A stretch of DNA of 64,000 nucleotides from Pelagihabitans pacificus (GTDB lineage Bacteria; Bacteroidota; Bacteroidia; Flavobacteriales; Flavobacteriaceae): the NCBI RefSeq assembly GCF_009371985.2, contig NZ_VIKU02000001.1, forward strand, positions 1,054,001 through 1,118,000. The letters are read 5' to 3'. Below are positions 53,812 through 62,138 of the stretch, piece after piece. The position numbers and the translations under genes are program-made. The notes below the pieces were generated by a model, which was not told where the DNA came from, ran no database searches, and saw only the letters and a program-made list of their open reading frames with translations. Position 1 is the first letter of the stretch, and every line of letters begins with the position of its first letter.

Positions 53812-55260
53812 ATGAAAAAAGTAATTTTTGCTATGTCAATTGTTGGAATGTTGGCGTTAGTCTCTTGTGGCGACGATGACAATGACCCCATCGAGCCTGT
53901 AGCGACCTGTAATGACGGGGTTCAGAATCAAGGGGAGACAGGCCTCGACTGCGGCGGGCCAAACTGTCAAGCCTGCGAGGTGGAGCCAACCTGCACCGAC
54001 GGTATCCAAAATGGCGATGAAGCCGGGGTAGATTGTGGTGGTTCATGTCCAGAAGTATGTGACACTACCGGAGGTATTATCGAGGTATCGGAAAATATTA
54101 CCTCGGATACTACTTGGAACGCTGACAATATCTACGAGTTGCAAGGTAGAATTACGGTAACGAATGGTGCCACTTTGACCATAGAGGCTGGTACTATTAT
54201 CAAGGCTTTTGCAGGTACAGGGGCAAACGCTTCCGTATTGATTATAGCACGGGGTGCGAATATCGAGGCATTGGGTACAGCGACACAGCCTATTGTGTTT
54301 ACATCTGTAGCTGATAATATCGAACTTGGACAGACTGCCGGTACCAATCTTACCGAGAATGATCGAGGTTTGTGGGGTGGATTGATAGTTTTGGGCAACG
54401 CTCCTGTTTCTTTGGATGGCGATGCCACGGAGGCCCAAATAGAAGGAATACCCGCTAGTGACACCAACGGTCTTTATGGAGGGAATGATGATGCTGATGA
54501 TTCCGGAACTATCCAGTACGTTTCCATTCGACACGGTGGAGCCTTAATCGGTGAAGGAAATGAAATTAATGGACTTACTTTAGGCGGAGTAGGTAGCGGT
54601 ACTACCATTGATAATGTGGAAGTAGTGGGCAACGTCGACGATGGAATCGAATTCTTTGGAGGTTCCGTCAACGCATCAAATTTATTCGTCTGGGCACAGG
54701 GAGATGATGCCATCGATATTGATCAGGCGTATTCTGGAACCATCACTAATGTAGTAGTGGTACAAGGAAACATTTCGGATCATGCTCTAGAGATTGATGG
54801 TCCGGAAGGTTCTTTAGATGGAGCCTTCACCCTTACGGATGTAACATTATTTGGTTTGGATCAAAATGTGTCTGAGGGTGAAATTGCGGATTATCGTTCA
54901 AATGCCCAAGGATCTACCAGTAATGTACTAGTTACAGGATTCACTGGGATAGGACAGATTGAAGTAGATGGCGAAATGACAGATTTGGTCTTGTCTGACG
55001 TAGAACTGGATAATGATGGGGTAGCTGCAAACTATACTGCTGGAGAACTAACTTTTTCAGCATGGGAAATTGTTCTTCCCGAAGGTGTTACTTCTTCTGA
55101 TGAGATTTTTGACGACCGCTCGGATGTTGGATCTTCGTTTGAGACAGATGCCGCCACCTTCTCTTCCTCTGTTGCTGATACAGCCTCAGCTACAGTAGGT
55201 GCCAATACCTCTGCGTTTTCATGGACTTATTCCAACAACACGGCTAATCTTGGATTTTAA
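53812..55260 (+). CDS. Surface lipoprotein with Cys-rich repeats and beta-helix domain
   Basis: 482 aa from the ATG at 53812 ('MKKVIFAMSIVGMLALVSC', lipobox Cys19 followed by 'GDDDNDP', a surface-export-type acidic tail); an in-frame ATG at 53791 adds 7 residues. Residues about 30-75 hold two Cys-rich repeats, 'CNDGVQNQGETGLDCGG' and 'CTDGIQNGDEAGVDCGG', each with a paired C-x-x-C or C-x3-C close. The rest is a parallel beta-helix-like domain ('VTNGATLTIEAGTIIKAF', 'GTIQYVSIRHGGALIGEGN', 'TIDNVEVVGNVDDGIEFFGG', 'DDAIDIDQAYSGTITNV'). It is paired with the TonB receptor downstream and sits beside phoBR with Pho-box-like sites, suggesting a role in phosphorus acquisition. Confidence 0.75.
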   Translation: MKKVIFAMSIVGMLALVSCGDDDNDPIEPVATCNDGVQNQGETGLDCGGPNCQACEVEPTCTDGIQNGDEAGVDCGGSCPEVCDTTGGIIEVSENITSDTTWNADNIYELQGRITVTNGATLTIEAGTIIKAFAGTGANASVLIIARGANIEALGTATQPIVFTSVADNIELGQTAGTNLTENDRGLWGGLIVLGNAPVSLDGDATEAQIEGIPASDTNGLYGGNDDADDSGTIQYVSIRHGGALIGEGNEINGLTLGGVGSGTTIDNVEVVGNVDDGIEFFGGSVNASNLFVWAQGDDAIDIDQAYSGTITNVVVVQGNISDHALEIDGPEGSLDGAFTLTDVTLFGLDQNVSEGEIADYRSNAQGSTSNVLVTGFTGIGQIEVDGEMTDLVLSDVELDNDGVAANYTAGELTFSAWEIVLPEGVTSSDEIFDDRSDVGSSFETDAATFSSSVADTASATVGANTSAFSWTYSNNTANLGF

Positions 55261-55300
55261 GAAAGCTGTCTTCCTAAAAAAAGGAATTAATTAATATGAG

Positions 55301-55340
55301 TTGCTCGTCTTTTTTGCAAAGGCGGGCAATTCATTTATTA
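55301..55340 (+). terminator. Hairpin between lipoprotein and receptor genes
   Basis: TTGCTCGTCTT (55301-55311) pairs with AAGGCGGGCAA (55319-55329) in an 11-bp stem with two G-U pairs, followed by TTCATTTATT. It may attenuate read-through from the lipoprotein into the receptor gene. Confidence 0.5.
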
Positions 55341-55365
55341 ACAAATCGAGTTAAGATAGAATTTT

Positions 55366-58200
55366 ATGAAATTCAGAATCACATTTGTCTTCTTTGTTTT
55401 TTTGTCGATATTTTATGGATCGGCACAACAAGGAACTGTATCGGGTACCGTGAACGATGGCGAGTTTAATGATGTTTTGCCCTTTGCAAATGTTTTGGTT
55501 AAAGGCAGTTCAAAAGGAACGACATCGGATTTCGATGGAAAGTATACATTGAACCTCGAGCCTGGCACTTACACCATTGTTTATTCGTTTCTCGGTTATG
55601 AAACCAAGGAAATTACGGAGGTAAATGTAAATCCTGGGTCGGAAACCATAGTGGACGTAACACTAAATCCTGCCTCCAGCCAACTGGATGAAGTGGTCGT
55701 AGTAACCACGGCATCAAAGAATACTGAAGCTTCGGTACTCAATCTGCAGAAACGATCCGTTGCGCTTTTGGATGGGCTATCAATTCAGAGCATTAAACGT
55801 TCGGGTGCCAGTGATATAGCAAGCGCTGTGAAAAGTGTTCCTGGTGTTTCGGTTCAAGGGGGAAAGTTTGTGTACGTCCGTGGTTTGGGAGATAGATACA
55901 CGAAATCCATTCTTAACGGTGTTGACGTACCCGGACTAGACCCGGATAGAAACACGTTGCAGCTAGATATCTTCCCGACTAACATTTTAGATAATATCAT
56001 CGTCGTTAAGTCTTCTACCGCAGATCAACCTGCCGATTTCACAGGAGGAGTTGTTGATATTGTTACCAAAGACCTTCCAACAAAGGAGGAATATAGTATT
56101 TCTTTGGGGGTAGGCTACAATTCCACGATGCATTTTAACAACGACTATCTTAGTTATGAAGGTAGCGATACCGATTTTCTAGGGTTTGACGATGGATTAA
56201 GGGATTTGCCAATTCAACAAAGTACTGAGATTCCTATTCCAGCACAGGATGGTGTAACGGTACGACAACTAACCCGGAGGTTTGAGTCTACCTTGGCTGC
56301 CCAACAAGAACAGAGTTTGATGAATTTCAATTTTGGCTTCACCGCGGGAAATCAGTATAATTTAAACGAGGATGGCACAAAAAGGTTGGGTTACCTTGCC
56401 TCAATCTCCTACAGAAATACCACAGAATTTTATGAGGATTACATAAATGGGCAAGTTTTTAGGAAAGATGACCAAGATAGATCTGTTCTCGAGCTGATCG
56501 ATGATAGAACGCAAATCGGTGATTTGGGAATCAATAGCATATTGCTAAACGGTTTAGCAGGTATATCACTTAAAACCGAACAGTCAAAATATAAACTCAA
56601 CGTGCTTCATATACAAAACGGGGAAAGCAATGCCTCTTATCTTCGTCAGGAAAACTTTAGTGTTAATTCCAACGTAAACTTCAGAGATGTTCTTGTATAC
56701 ACAGAACGCTCAATTACCAATGTTTTGCTGAACGGTCTGCATACCAATCAGGACGCCAGTTGGTCTACTGAATGGAAAATAGCTCCTACCTTATCCCGAA
56801 TATACGATAAGGACTTTAGGGTCACACCTTTTCTCGCCAACGACAACGGAACATTTACCATTTCACCAAGTGAGGCCGGTGATCCCACCCGCATTTGGAG
56901 GGATCTGCAAGAAATCAATCTAGCCGGTAAATTGGATATCACTAGAAAACACCAATTGTTCGGAAGGGATGCAAAATTGAAGTTCGGAGGTGCCTACACT
57001 TATAAACAACGAGATTTTGTGGTAGACCAGTTTGCATTTCCCGTACAGTCAAGAGGTTCTAACTTCAGTCTACAGTTCGGAGGCGATGCCGATCAGGTTT
57101 TAGCACTGGATAATATTTATGCCCTGGACACTGGCGAAGGAACCTATGTTCGAAGGGATTCCAATATTTCGGATACCTTTGATTCAGAAATAAGCGTTTC
57201 CGCCGCCTATCTTTCGGAAGAATTTAAACTATCCTCAAGATTAAATGCCATATTGGGCGTACGAATGGAGATGTTCGACTTGAAGTATACGGGGGAACGA
57301 CAGGATGGAACCCGACTTGAAGATGAACAAATATTAGACAAGACCGATTTCTTTCCATCGGCAAATTTTATCTACGACTTGAATGAAGATGCCAATAAAA
57401 AGGTACGTGCTTCCTATTCGAGGACTACTGCACGCCCATCTTTCAAAGAGGCTTCAATTGCTGAGATATTTGACCCGGTTTCAAGTACATTTTTCATTGG
57501 TAACATCGATATACAACCTACTTATATTAATAATTACGATATCAGGTTCGAGAGTTACGGGGAGGGAAACAACTTCTTCGCCGTAAGTGGTTTCTATAAG
57601 ACTTTTGATGACCCGATTGAAGTGCAGTTTATTCGTGAAGCTAGAGGTCAGTTCAGGCCTTTGAATTTAGGTGATGCCAAAGTTTTTGGAGCTGAGTTGG
57701 AAATTAGGAGAAACTTGGGTTTCATACCAGGCTGGGAAGACTTCAATCTTAATGCCAATATATCAATCATTGAATCTCAACAAAACTTCAGCGAAAATGA
57801 GGAAGATGCTAGGAGAGACAACCTCCGAGAGGGAGAAACGCTGGATGATAACAGGCAGTTACAAGGTCAGTCTCCTTATCTCATCAACTTTGGTGTAAAT
57901 TATGATAATGAGGACAATGGATGGCAAGCAGGATTGTTTTATAACGTTCAAGGAGAAACTTTGGAAATTGTGGGCAACGGGGATATTCCAGATGTTTTTA
58001 CACAACCTTTCCATAACCTAAAATTGAATTTTAGTAAGGAATTTGGGAAAGAGATACAACATAAAATATCCTTAAATTTCTCCAATATTCTAAACGACGA
58101 TATTGAAAGCTTCTATAAATCTTTCGGGGCGGAAGATAGAATATTCTCGTTCAGAAGCCCAGGTCAAACTATTTCTTTGGGGTACAGCATGCAGTTTTAA
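55366..58200 (+). CDS. TonB-dependent outer-membrane receptor with CarboxypepD_reg-like domain
   Basis: 944 aa. Signal peptide ending 'YGSAQ', then an N-terminal carboxypeptidase-regulatory-like domain ('GTVSGTVNDGEFNDVLPFANVLVKGSSKGTTSDFDGKY'), plug domain ('AVKSVPGVSVQGGKFVYVRGLGDRYTKSILNGV' to 'ADQPADFTGGVVDI') and a 22-strand barrel ending in 'GQTISLGYSMQF' with the terminal Phe. SusC-like in domain order but without a SusD partner; instead the lipoprotein upstream may be the lid-type partner. The likely ligand is linked to phosphorus supply by its position next to phoBR. Confidence 0.9.
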   Translation: MKFRITFVFFVFLSIFYGSAQQGTVSGTVNDGEFNDVLPFANVLVKGSSKGTTSDFDGKYTLNLEPGTYTIVYSFLGYETKEITEVNVNPGSETIVDVTLNPASSQLDEVVVVTTASKNTEASVLNLQKRSVALLDGLSIQSIKRSGASDIASAVKSVPGVSVQGGKFVYVRGLGDRYTKSILNGVDVPGLDPDRNTLQLDIFPTNILDNIIVVKSSTADQPADFTGGVVDIVTKDLPTKEEYSISLGVGYNSTMHFNNDYLSYEGSDTDFLGFDDGLRDLPIQQSTEIPIPAQDGVTVRQLTRRFESTLAAQQEQSLMNFNFGFTAGNQYNLNEDGTKRLGYLASISYRNTTEFYEDYINGQVFRKDDQDRSVLELIDDRTQIGDLGINSILLNGLAGISLKTEQSKYKLNVLHIQNGESNASYLRQENFSVNSNVNFRDVLVYTERSITNVLLNGLHTNQDASWSTEWKIAPTLSRIYDKDFRVTPFLANDNGTFTISPSEAGDPTRIWRDLQEINLAGKLDITRKHQLFGRDAKLKFGGAYTYKQRDFVVDQFAFPVQSRGSNFSLQFGGDADQVLALDNIYALDTGEGTYVRRDSNISDTFDSEISVSAAYLSEEFKLSSRLNAILGVRMEMFDLKYTGERQDGTRLEDEQILDKTDFFPSANFIYDLNEDANKKVRASYSRTTARPSFKEASIAEIFDPVSSTFFIGNIDIQPTYINNYDIRFESYGEGNNFFAVSGFYKTFDDPIEVQFIREARGQFRPLNLGDAKVFGAELEIRRNLGFIPGWEDFNLNANISIIESQQNFSENEEDARRDNLREGETLDDNRQLQGQSPYLINFGVNYDNEDNGWQAGLFYNVQGETLEIVGNGDIPDVFTQPFHNLKLNFSKEFGKEIQHKISLNFSNILNDDIESFYKSFGAEDRIFSFRSPGQTISLGYSMQF

Positions 58201-58228
58201 TCATGTTTCAATTATAATAATTTATAAA

Positions 58229-58265
58229 TGACCGTCCAAAACCAATTGGGCGGTCACTTTGCATT
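58229..58265 (+). terminator. Rho-independent terminator after the receptor gene
   Basis: TGACCGTCCAA (58229-58239)/TTGGGCGGTCA (58246-58256), 11 bp with one G-U pair and a 6-nt loop, followed by CTTTGCATTTT. Confidence 0.75.
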
Positions 58266-58322
58266 TTGGCCGGATTTTTGCTCAATTATGGATATTTGGT
58301 AATGATAAAACATCATTTTTAG

Positions 58323-58330
58323 TATCTTTA
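58323..58330 (+). promoter_or_regulatory. Candidate -7 box of the first mini T9SS gene
   Basis: TATCTTTA, 16 bp before the ATG. A TTTG at 58295-58298 might act as -33 element, but its 24-bp spacing is longer than usual. Confidence 0.35.
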
Positions 58331-58346
58331 GCGTATATTATTGTAG

Positions 58347-58655
58347 ATGAAGCACTTTTACCTAATTGTATCTTTTCTTTTCATCACTTTTGCCTCGGCC
58401 CAAGACTCCAAGGCGAATGGTGAAATTGATGGGTTTACCCTATACCCAAATCCGGTGACCGATGGTAAGGTGTTTATCAATACGGCGGCCAATGCCCCCA
58501 AGAAAATACTGATTTTTGATGTCCTGGGTACCCAAGTGCTCCAAACGACTATTTTTGGTGCCGAATTGAGTCTTTCCGACCTAGACACCGGTGTTTATGT
58601 GCTCCGTGTCTTTGAAAAAGACAAAGTAGCTACGCGAAAGTTGATTGTGAAGTAA
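58347..58655 (+). CDS. Mini secreted protein, signal peptide plus T9SS sorting domain (copy 1)
   Basis: 102 aa. Signal peptide 'MKHFYLIVSFLFITFASAQ' followed by a ~12-residue linker and then a type A T9SS C-terminal domain: 'GFTLYPNPVTDGKVFINT', 'KILIFDVLGTQVLQTTI', 'LSDLDTGVYVLRVFEKDKVATRKLIVK'. There is no passenger domain. It should be exported through Sec and T9SS; what is delivered is unclear. It is followed 172 bp later by a paralogue with the same design. Confidence 0.82.
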   Translation: MKHFYLIVSFLFITFASAQDSKANGEIDGFTLYPNPVTDGKVFINTAANAPKKILIFDVLGTQVLQTTIFGAELSLSDLDTGVYVLRVFEKDKVATRKLIVK

Positions 58656-58794
58656 GTGCCTCTTCCGAATGGCCCTCCGACCATTTTTTAGTTCCCGAAT
58701 CGCCAGAAAATCCGATGAAATGCATTCCTTTTTTCATTGACCTACATTTTGTCGAATTTCACAACAATTTTAAGGTGTAGGTTTCCCCTTTCAC

Positions 58795-58802
58795 TACCTT
58801 TA
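58795..58802 (+). promoter_or_regulatory. Candidate -7 box of the second mini T9SS gene
   Basis: TACCTTTA, 25 bp before the ATG; each of the paired genes thus has its own similar box. Confidence 0.35.
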
Positions 58803-58827
58803 TTATGTTGATCCCAAATCAATACCT

Positions 58828-59151
58828 ATGAAGTTATTCTACGCTGCGCTATTTTTAGTGTTTACCCTGCATGCCTTTGGGCAAGATCCGCCTTCACGAC
58901 AGGACTCCAAAAACGAGGGGGTCCCTGGATTTAAACTATACCCCAATCCCGTTTTTGACGATGTAGTATACATCACTACCGACCGCAATGCGCAAAAGAC
59001 CGTAGCCATTTACGATGTCTTTGGCGAAGTCGTACTTCGGGATGTCATCAAGAACAACATCTTGAACATTTCCGATTTGGTCCCAGGGGTGTACGTACTT
59101 CAAGTGATGGAAGCGCAAAAAACGAGCACGCGAAAACTAGTAGTGAAGTAA
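58828..59151 (+). CDS. Mini secreted protein, signal peptide plus T9SS sorting domain (copy 2)
   Basis: 107 aa. Signal peptide 'MKLFYAALFLVFTLHAFGQ', linker containing 'RQDSKNEG' (compare 'QDSKANGE' in copy 1), then 'GFKLYPNPVFDDVVYITT', 'TVAIYDVFGEVVLRDVI', 'LVPGVYVLQVMEAQKTSTRKLVVK'. It is the paralogue of the gene before it, with conserved sorting-domain positions. Again no passenger domain exists. Confidence 0.82.
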   Translation: MKLFYAALFLVFTLHAFGQDPPSRQDSKNEGVPGFKLYPNPVFDDVVYITTDRNAQKTVAIYDVFGEVVLRDVIKNNILNISDLVPGVYVLQVMEAQKTSTRKLVVK

Positions 59152-59242
59152 ACACGATTTTTCGGTTCAATACCTAAACTACTTTATATCGCTAGTAGCT
59201 ACCTATCTTTCCTTTAAGGTATCGAGTGAAAGCCAAATTGGC

Positions 59243-59250
59243 TAATTTTG
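59243..59250 (+). promoter_or_regulatory. Exact TAnnTTTG box close to the LuxE-like start
   Basis: TAATTTTG ends 4 bp before the ATG at 59255; as for the amidotransferase gene, it would produce a leaderless message if used. Confidence 0.3.
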
Positions 59251-59254
59251 CTTA

Positions 59255-60235
59255 ATGATCGGCATCCGGAAAATCTTTACTATCGGCAGCGCGGCGGAAT
59301 TTGATGCCATTGCCCTGGAAGTTTTTCGGTATCAGTATCAAAAAAATCCTGTTTACCAACAATTTTGTGACCATTTAGGTGTCACCACCACTTCCGTAGA
59401 ACAGGTTCTAGACATTCCTTTTCTGCCCATAGAATTTTTCAAATCCAAAAAAATCCTGTCCAATGACAGGACGCCCCAAGCCATTTTTACAAGTAGTGGT
59501 ACCACAGGGAGTAGTACCAGCAAACATTTTGTGACAGATTTGCAACTGTACCAACAGAGCTACACCAAAGGTTTTGAACATTTCTACGGACCCATAACGG
59601 ACTGCTGTATATTGGCGCTACTGCCTTCCTATCTTGAACGCGAGGGCTCCTCCTTAGTGTATATGGTCGACGATCTCATCAAAAAAAGCGGACATCCTGA
59701 AAGTGGTTTTTATCTCGGTGACCTTGATCGTTTGGCAAGTACCTTGAAAAAGCTGGATGCCCGGGGAACTTCTGTGCTACTGATAGGAGTGTCTTTTGCG
59801 CTACTCGATTTGGTGGAAAAACATCGTTTTGACCTTCAACATACGGTTGTAATGGAAACGGGAGGTATGAAGGGCCGAAGAAAAGAAATGATTCGGAAAG
59901 AACTGCATCTCCTCCTTGGTGAGGGCTTTGGCCTGGACACCATTCACTCCGAATATGGGATGACCGAATTGTTATCCCAAGCCTACTCCAAAGGCAATGG
60001 TGTTTTTAATACACCACCCTGGATGCGGGTAATGGTTCGGGATACCGAAGACCCTCTCACCAATCAGACATCAGGGAAAACAGGAGGCATCAATATCATC
60101 GATTTGGCCAATGCCAACTCCTGTTCGTTTATCGCTACCCAAGATTTGGGAAAAGTACTGAAGGACGGTAGTTTTGAAATCTCGGGCCGATTCGATCATT
60201 CCGATATCCGGGGATGCAATCTGATGGTTCTCTGA
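59255..60235 (+). CDS. LuxE/PaaK-family acyl-protein synthetase-like enzyme
   Basis: 326 aa of the adenylate-forming LuxE family: ATP-binding motif 'IFTSSGTTGSSTSKHF' (S/T-S-G-T-T-G), 'METGGMKGRRKEMIRKEL' and 'IHSEYGMTELLSQAY' (Y-G-x-T-E), with 'DLANANSCSFIATQDLG' near the end. LuxE activates a fatty acid as acyl-AMP and transfers it to a Cys, but no LuxC reductase or LuxAB genes are nearby, so luminescence is not implied. Homologues are widespread in Bacteroidetes, often near carboxylic-acid or lipid genes. Here it converges with fhs. Confidence 0.82.
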   Translation: MIGIRKIFTIGSAAEFDAIALEVFRYQYQKNPVYQQFCDHLGVTTTSVEQVLDIPFLPIEFFKSKKILSNDRTPQAIFTSSGTTGSSTSKHFVTDLQLYQQSYTKGFEHFYGPITDCCILALLPSYLEREGSSLVYMVDDLIKKSGHPESGFYLGDLDRLASTLKKLDARGTSVLLIGVSFALLDLVEKHRFDLQHTVVMETGGMKGRRKEMIRKELHLLLGEGFGLDTIHSEYGMTELLSQAYSKGNGVFNTPPWMRVMVRDTEDPLTNQTSGKTGGINIIDLANANSCSFIATQDLGKVLKDGSFEISGRFDHSDIRGCNLMVL

Positions 60236-60303
60236 CCAAAACATCCAAAGTATTCCGGCCCAGGTAAAAAGTGAAAAATTACCCCTGTGGAAAGTAAACG
60301 GAT

Positions 60304-61971
60304 TTAGAACAATCCCGTGATATTTCCTTCGGCATCAATGTCTATTTGTTCCGAGGAAGGATGCGCCGGCAAACCGGGCATTCGCATGATATCCCCCGTA
60401 ATCGGAACCAAAAATCCTGCACCGGCGGCAATTTCGATTTCCCTCACCGTAATGATAAAATCCTTTGGCCTTCCCAGGAGTTTGGGATTGTCCGACAGCG
60501 ATTTCTGGGTTTTGGCAATGCAGACAGGTAGGTTCCCAAGGCCCAGATTGGTGATTTTTTTGAGATCATTTTTGGCCTTTGCCGTATAGTCTACATGCTC
60601 TGCCCCGTAAATTTTTGTGGCGATCGTTGCAATCTTTGATGGCACATCCATGTTCCAGTCGTATAAGGGAGTAAACCCATTACCATTGGTCTCGATTAGT
60701 TCAACCACTTCTTTGGCCAATTCCAAGGCACCCTCGCCACCTTTGGCCCAAACCTCTGTTACGGCCACGCGCACCCCTAATTTCTTCGCTTCTCGCTGAA
60801 GTAGTGCCACTTCCTCGTCGGTATCGGTAGCGAAACGGTTAATAGCTACCACACAGGGCAAACCGAACAATCGAATATTCTCTACATGCTTCTCCAAGTT
60901 GGGAATCCCTCTGGTCAATGCCTCCAAATTTTCATCGGTCAAATTAGTAAGGCTTACCCCACCATGATATTTCAGGGCCCGTATAGTTGTAGTCAATACC
61001 ACGGCTTTGGGTGAAAGTGCCGCACTTTGACATTTGATGTCAAAGAACTTTTCCGCACCTAGGTCAAAACCAAACCCGGCTTCGGTCACCGTATATTCGG
61101 AAAACGACATACCCATCCTAGTGGCAATGACCGAATTGGTGCCCTGGGCAATGTTGGCAAAAGGCCCCCCATGGATGATAGCCGGATTCCCTTCGATCGT
61201 CTGTACCAAATTCGGTTTGATAGCATCCTTTAAAAGGGCGGTCATGGCCCCTTCGGCTTTCAGATCCCTTGCGAAGATGGGTTTTCTGTCGAAGGTGTAT
61301 CCGATAAATATTCCCCCCAGACGTCTTTTCAAGTCTATCAAATCATCTGCCAGGCATAGAATGGCCATAATCTCCGAGGCCGCGGTAATATCAAAACCGG
61401 TTTCACGGGGAACGCCGAAGGTGGTACCCCCAAGACCTACGATAATTCGTCGAAGCGCTCGGTCGTTCATATCCAATACCCGCTTCCAAGAAATGGTACG
61501 GGCGTCGAGTCCCAAAGAATTGATCTTGCTCTGAATATTGTTATCGATCAATGCTGCCAGTAGGTTATGGGCCTTTTCTATAGCCGCAAAATCACCGGTG
61601 AAATGGAGGTTGATATCCTCCATGGGCAATACTTGGGAATACCCACCTCCCGTGGCGCCCCCTTTGATTCCAAAAACAGGGCCCAACGAGGGTTCCCTAA
61701 GCACGACCGTAGTTTTCATGCCCAAGCGGTTCAGCCCTTCCGACAGACCGATGGAAATGGTGGTCTTGCCCTCTCCGGCAGGTGTAGGCGATATCGCCGA
61801 GACCAGGATAAGGTTGCTTTGTTCGGCCTTGGTTTTACTGATTTTGGAGAGTGGTAGCTTTGCCTTATACTTTCCGTACATCTCAATTTCATCGGAGGCT
61901 ATTCCGAATTTTTCGGCAATTTCCGTAATTGGTTCGAGTGTAACTCCCTTGGCAATCTCGATATCGGTCAT
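60304..61971 (-). CDS. fhs: Formate-tetrahydrofolate ligase
   Basis: 555 aa, full length. Phosphate-binding loop 'SPTPAGEGKTTISIGLSEGL' and other family signatures 'GIKGGATGGGYSQVLPMEDINLHFTGDFAAI' and 'NPAIIHGGPFANIAQGTNSV'. It activates formate to 10-formyl-THF with ATP, feeding purine and serine/glycine one-carbon pools. It stands alone, divergent from the DUF3857 gene. Confidence 0.96.
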   Translation of the reverse strand: MTDIEIAKGVTLEPITEIAEKFGIASDEIEMYGKYKAKLPLSKISKTKAEQSNLILVSAISPTPAGEGKTTISIGLSEGLNRLGMKTTVVLREPSLGPVFGIKGGATGGGYSQVLPMEDINLHFTGDFAAIEKAHNLLAALIDNNIQSKINSLGLDARTISWKRVLDMNDRALRRIIVGLGGTTFGVPRETGFDITAASEIMAILCLADDLIDLKRRLGGIFIGYTFDRKPIFARDLKAEGAMTALLKDAIKPNLVQTIEGNPAIIHGGPFANIAQGTNSVIATRMGMSFSEYTVTEAGFGFDLGAEKFFDIKCQSAALSPKAVVLTTTIRALKYHGGVSLTNLTDENLEALTRGIPNLEKHVENIRLFGLPCVVAINRFATDTDEEVALLQREAKKLGVRVAVTEVWAKGGEGALELAKEVVELIETNGNGFTPLYDWNMDVPSKIATIATKIYGAEHVDYTAKAKNDLKKITNLGLGNLPVCIAKTQKSLSDNPKLLGRPKDFIITVREIEIAAGAGFLVPITGDIMRMPGLPAHPSSEQIDIDAEGNITGLF

Positions 61972-62021
61972 GTAACTTTATGTAAATGGTTGGTATGAAT
62001 TCACAAAATAACTAAGAAGAT

Positions 62022-62064
62022 AACGATTTTATCGTTGAGGTGCACAATCCCTCAAGGATTGTGC
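62022..62064. promoter_or_regulatory. Two adjacent perfect inverted repeats between fhs and the DUF3857 gene
   Basis: AACGAT (62022-62027)/ATCGTT (62031-62036), loop TTT, is followed after 5 bp by GCACAATCC (62042-62050)/GGATTGTGC (62056-62064), loop CTCAA. The second is a perfect 9-bp dyad. It lies about 70 bp upstream of the fhs start and 30 bp upstream of the DUF3857 -7 box. It could be an operator or an RNA structure in the fhs leader. Confidence 0.5.
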
Positions 62065-62094
62065 TAAAATTCGTCTTATTTCTCAATATAATTC

Positions 62095-62102
62095 TATTTT
62101 AG
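62095..62102 (+). promoter_or_regulatory. Candidate -7 box of the DUF3857 gene
   Basis: TATTTTAG (TAnnTTAG variant), 36 bp before the ATG at 62139. Confidence 0.35.
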
Positions 62103-62138
62103 CCGTTTCATAACCAAACCAGCAGACCAGCAAACTTT

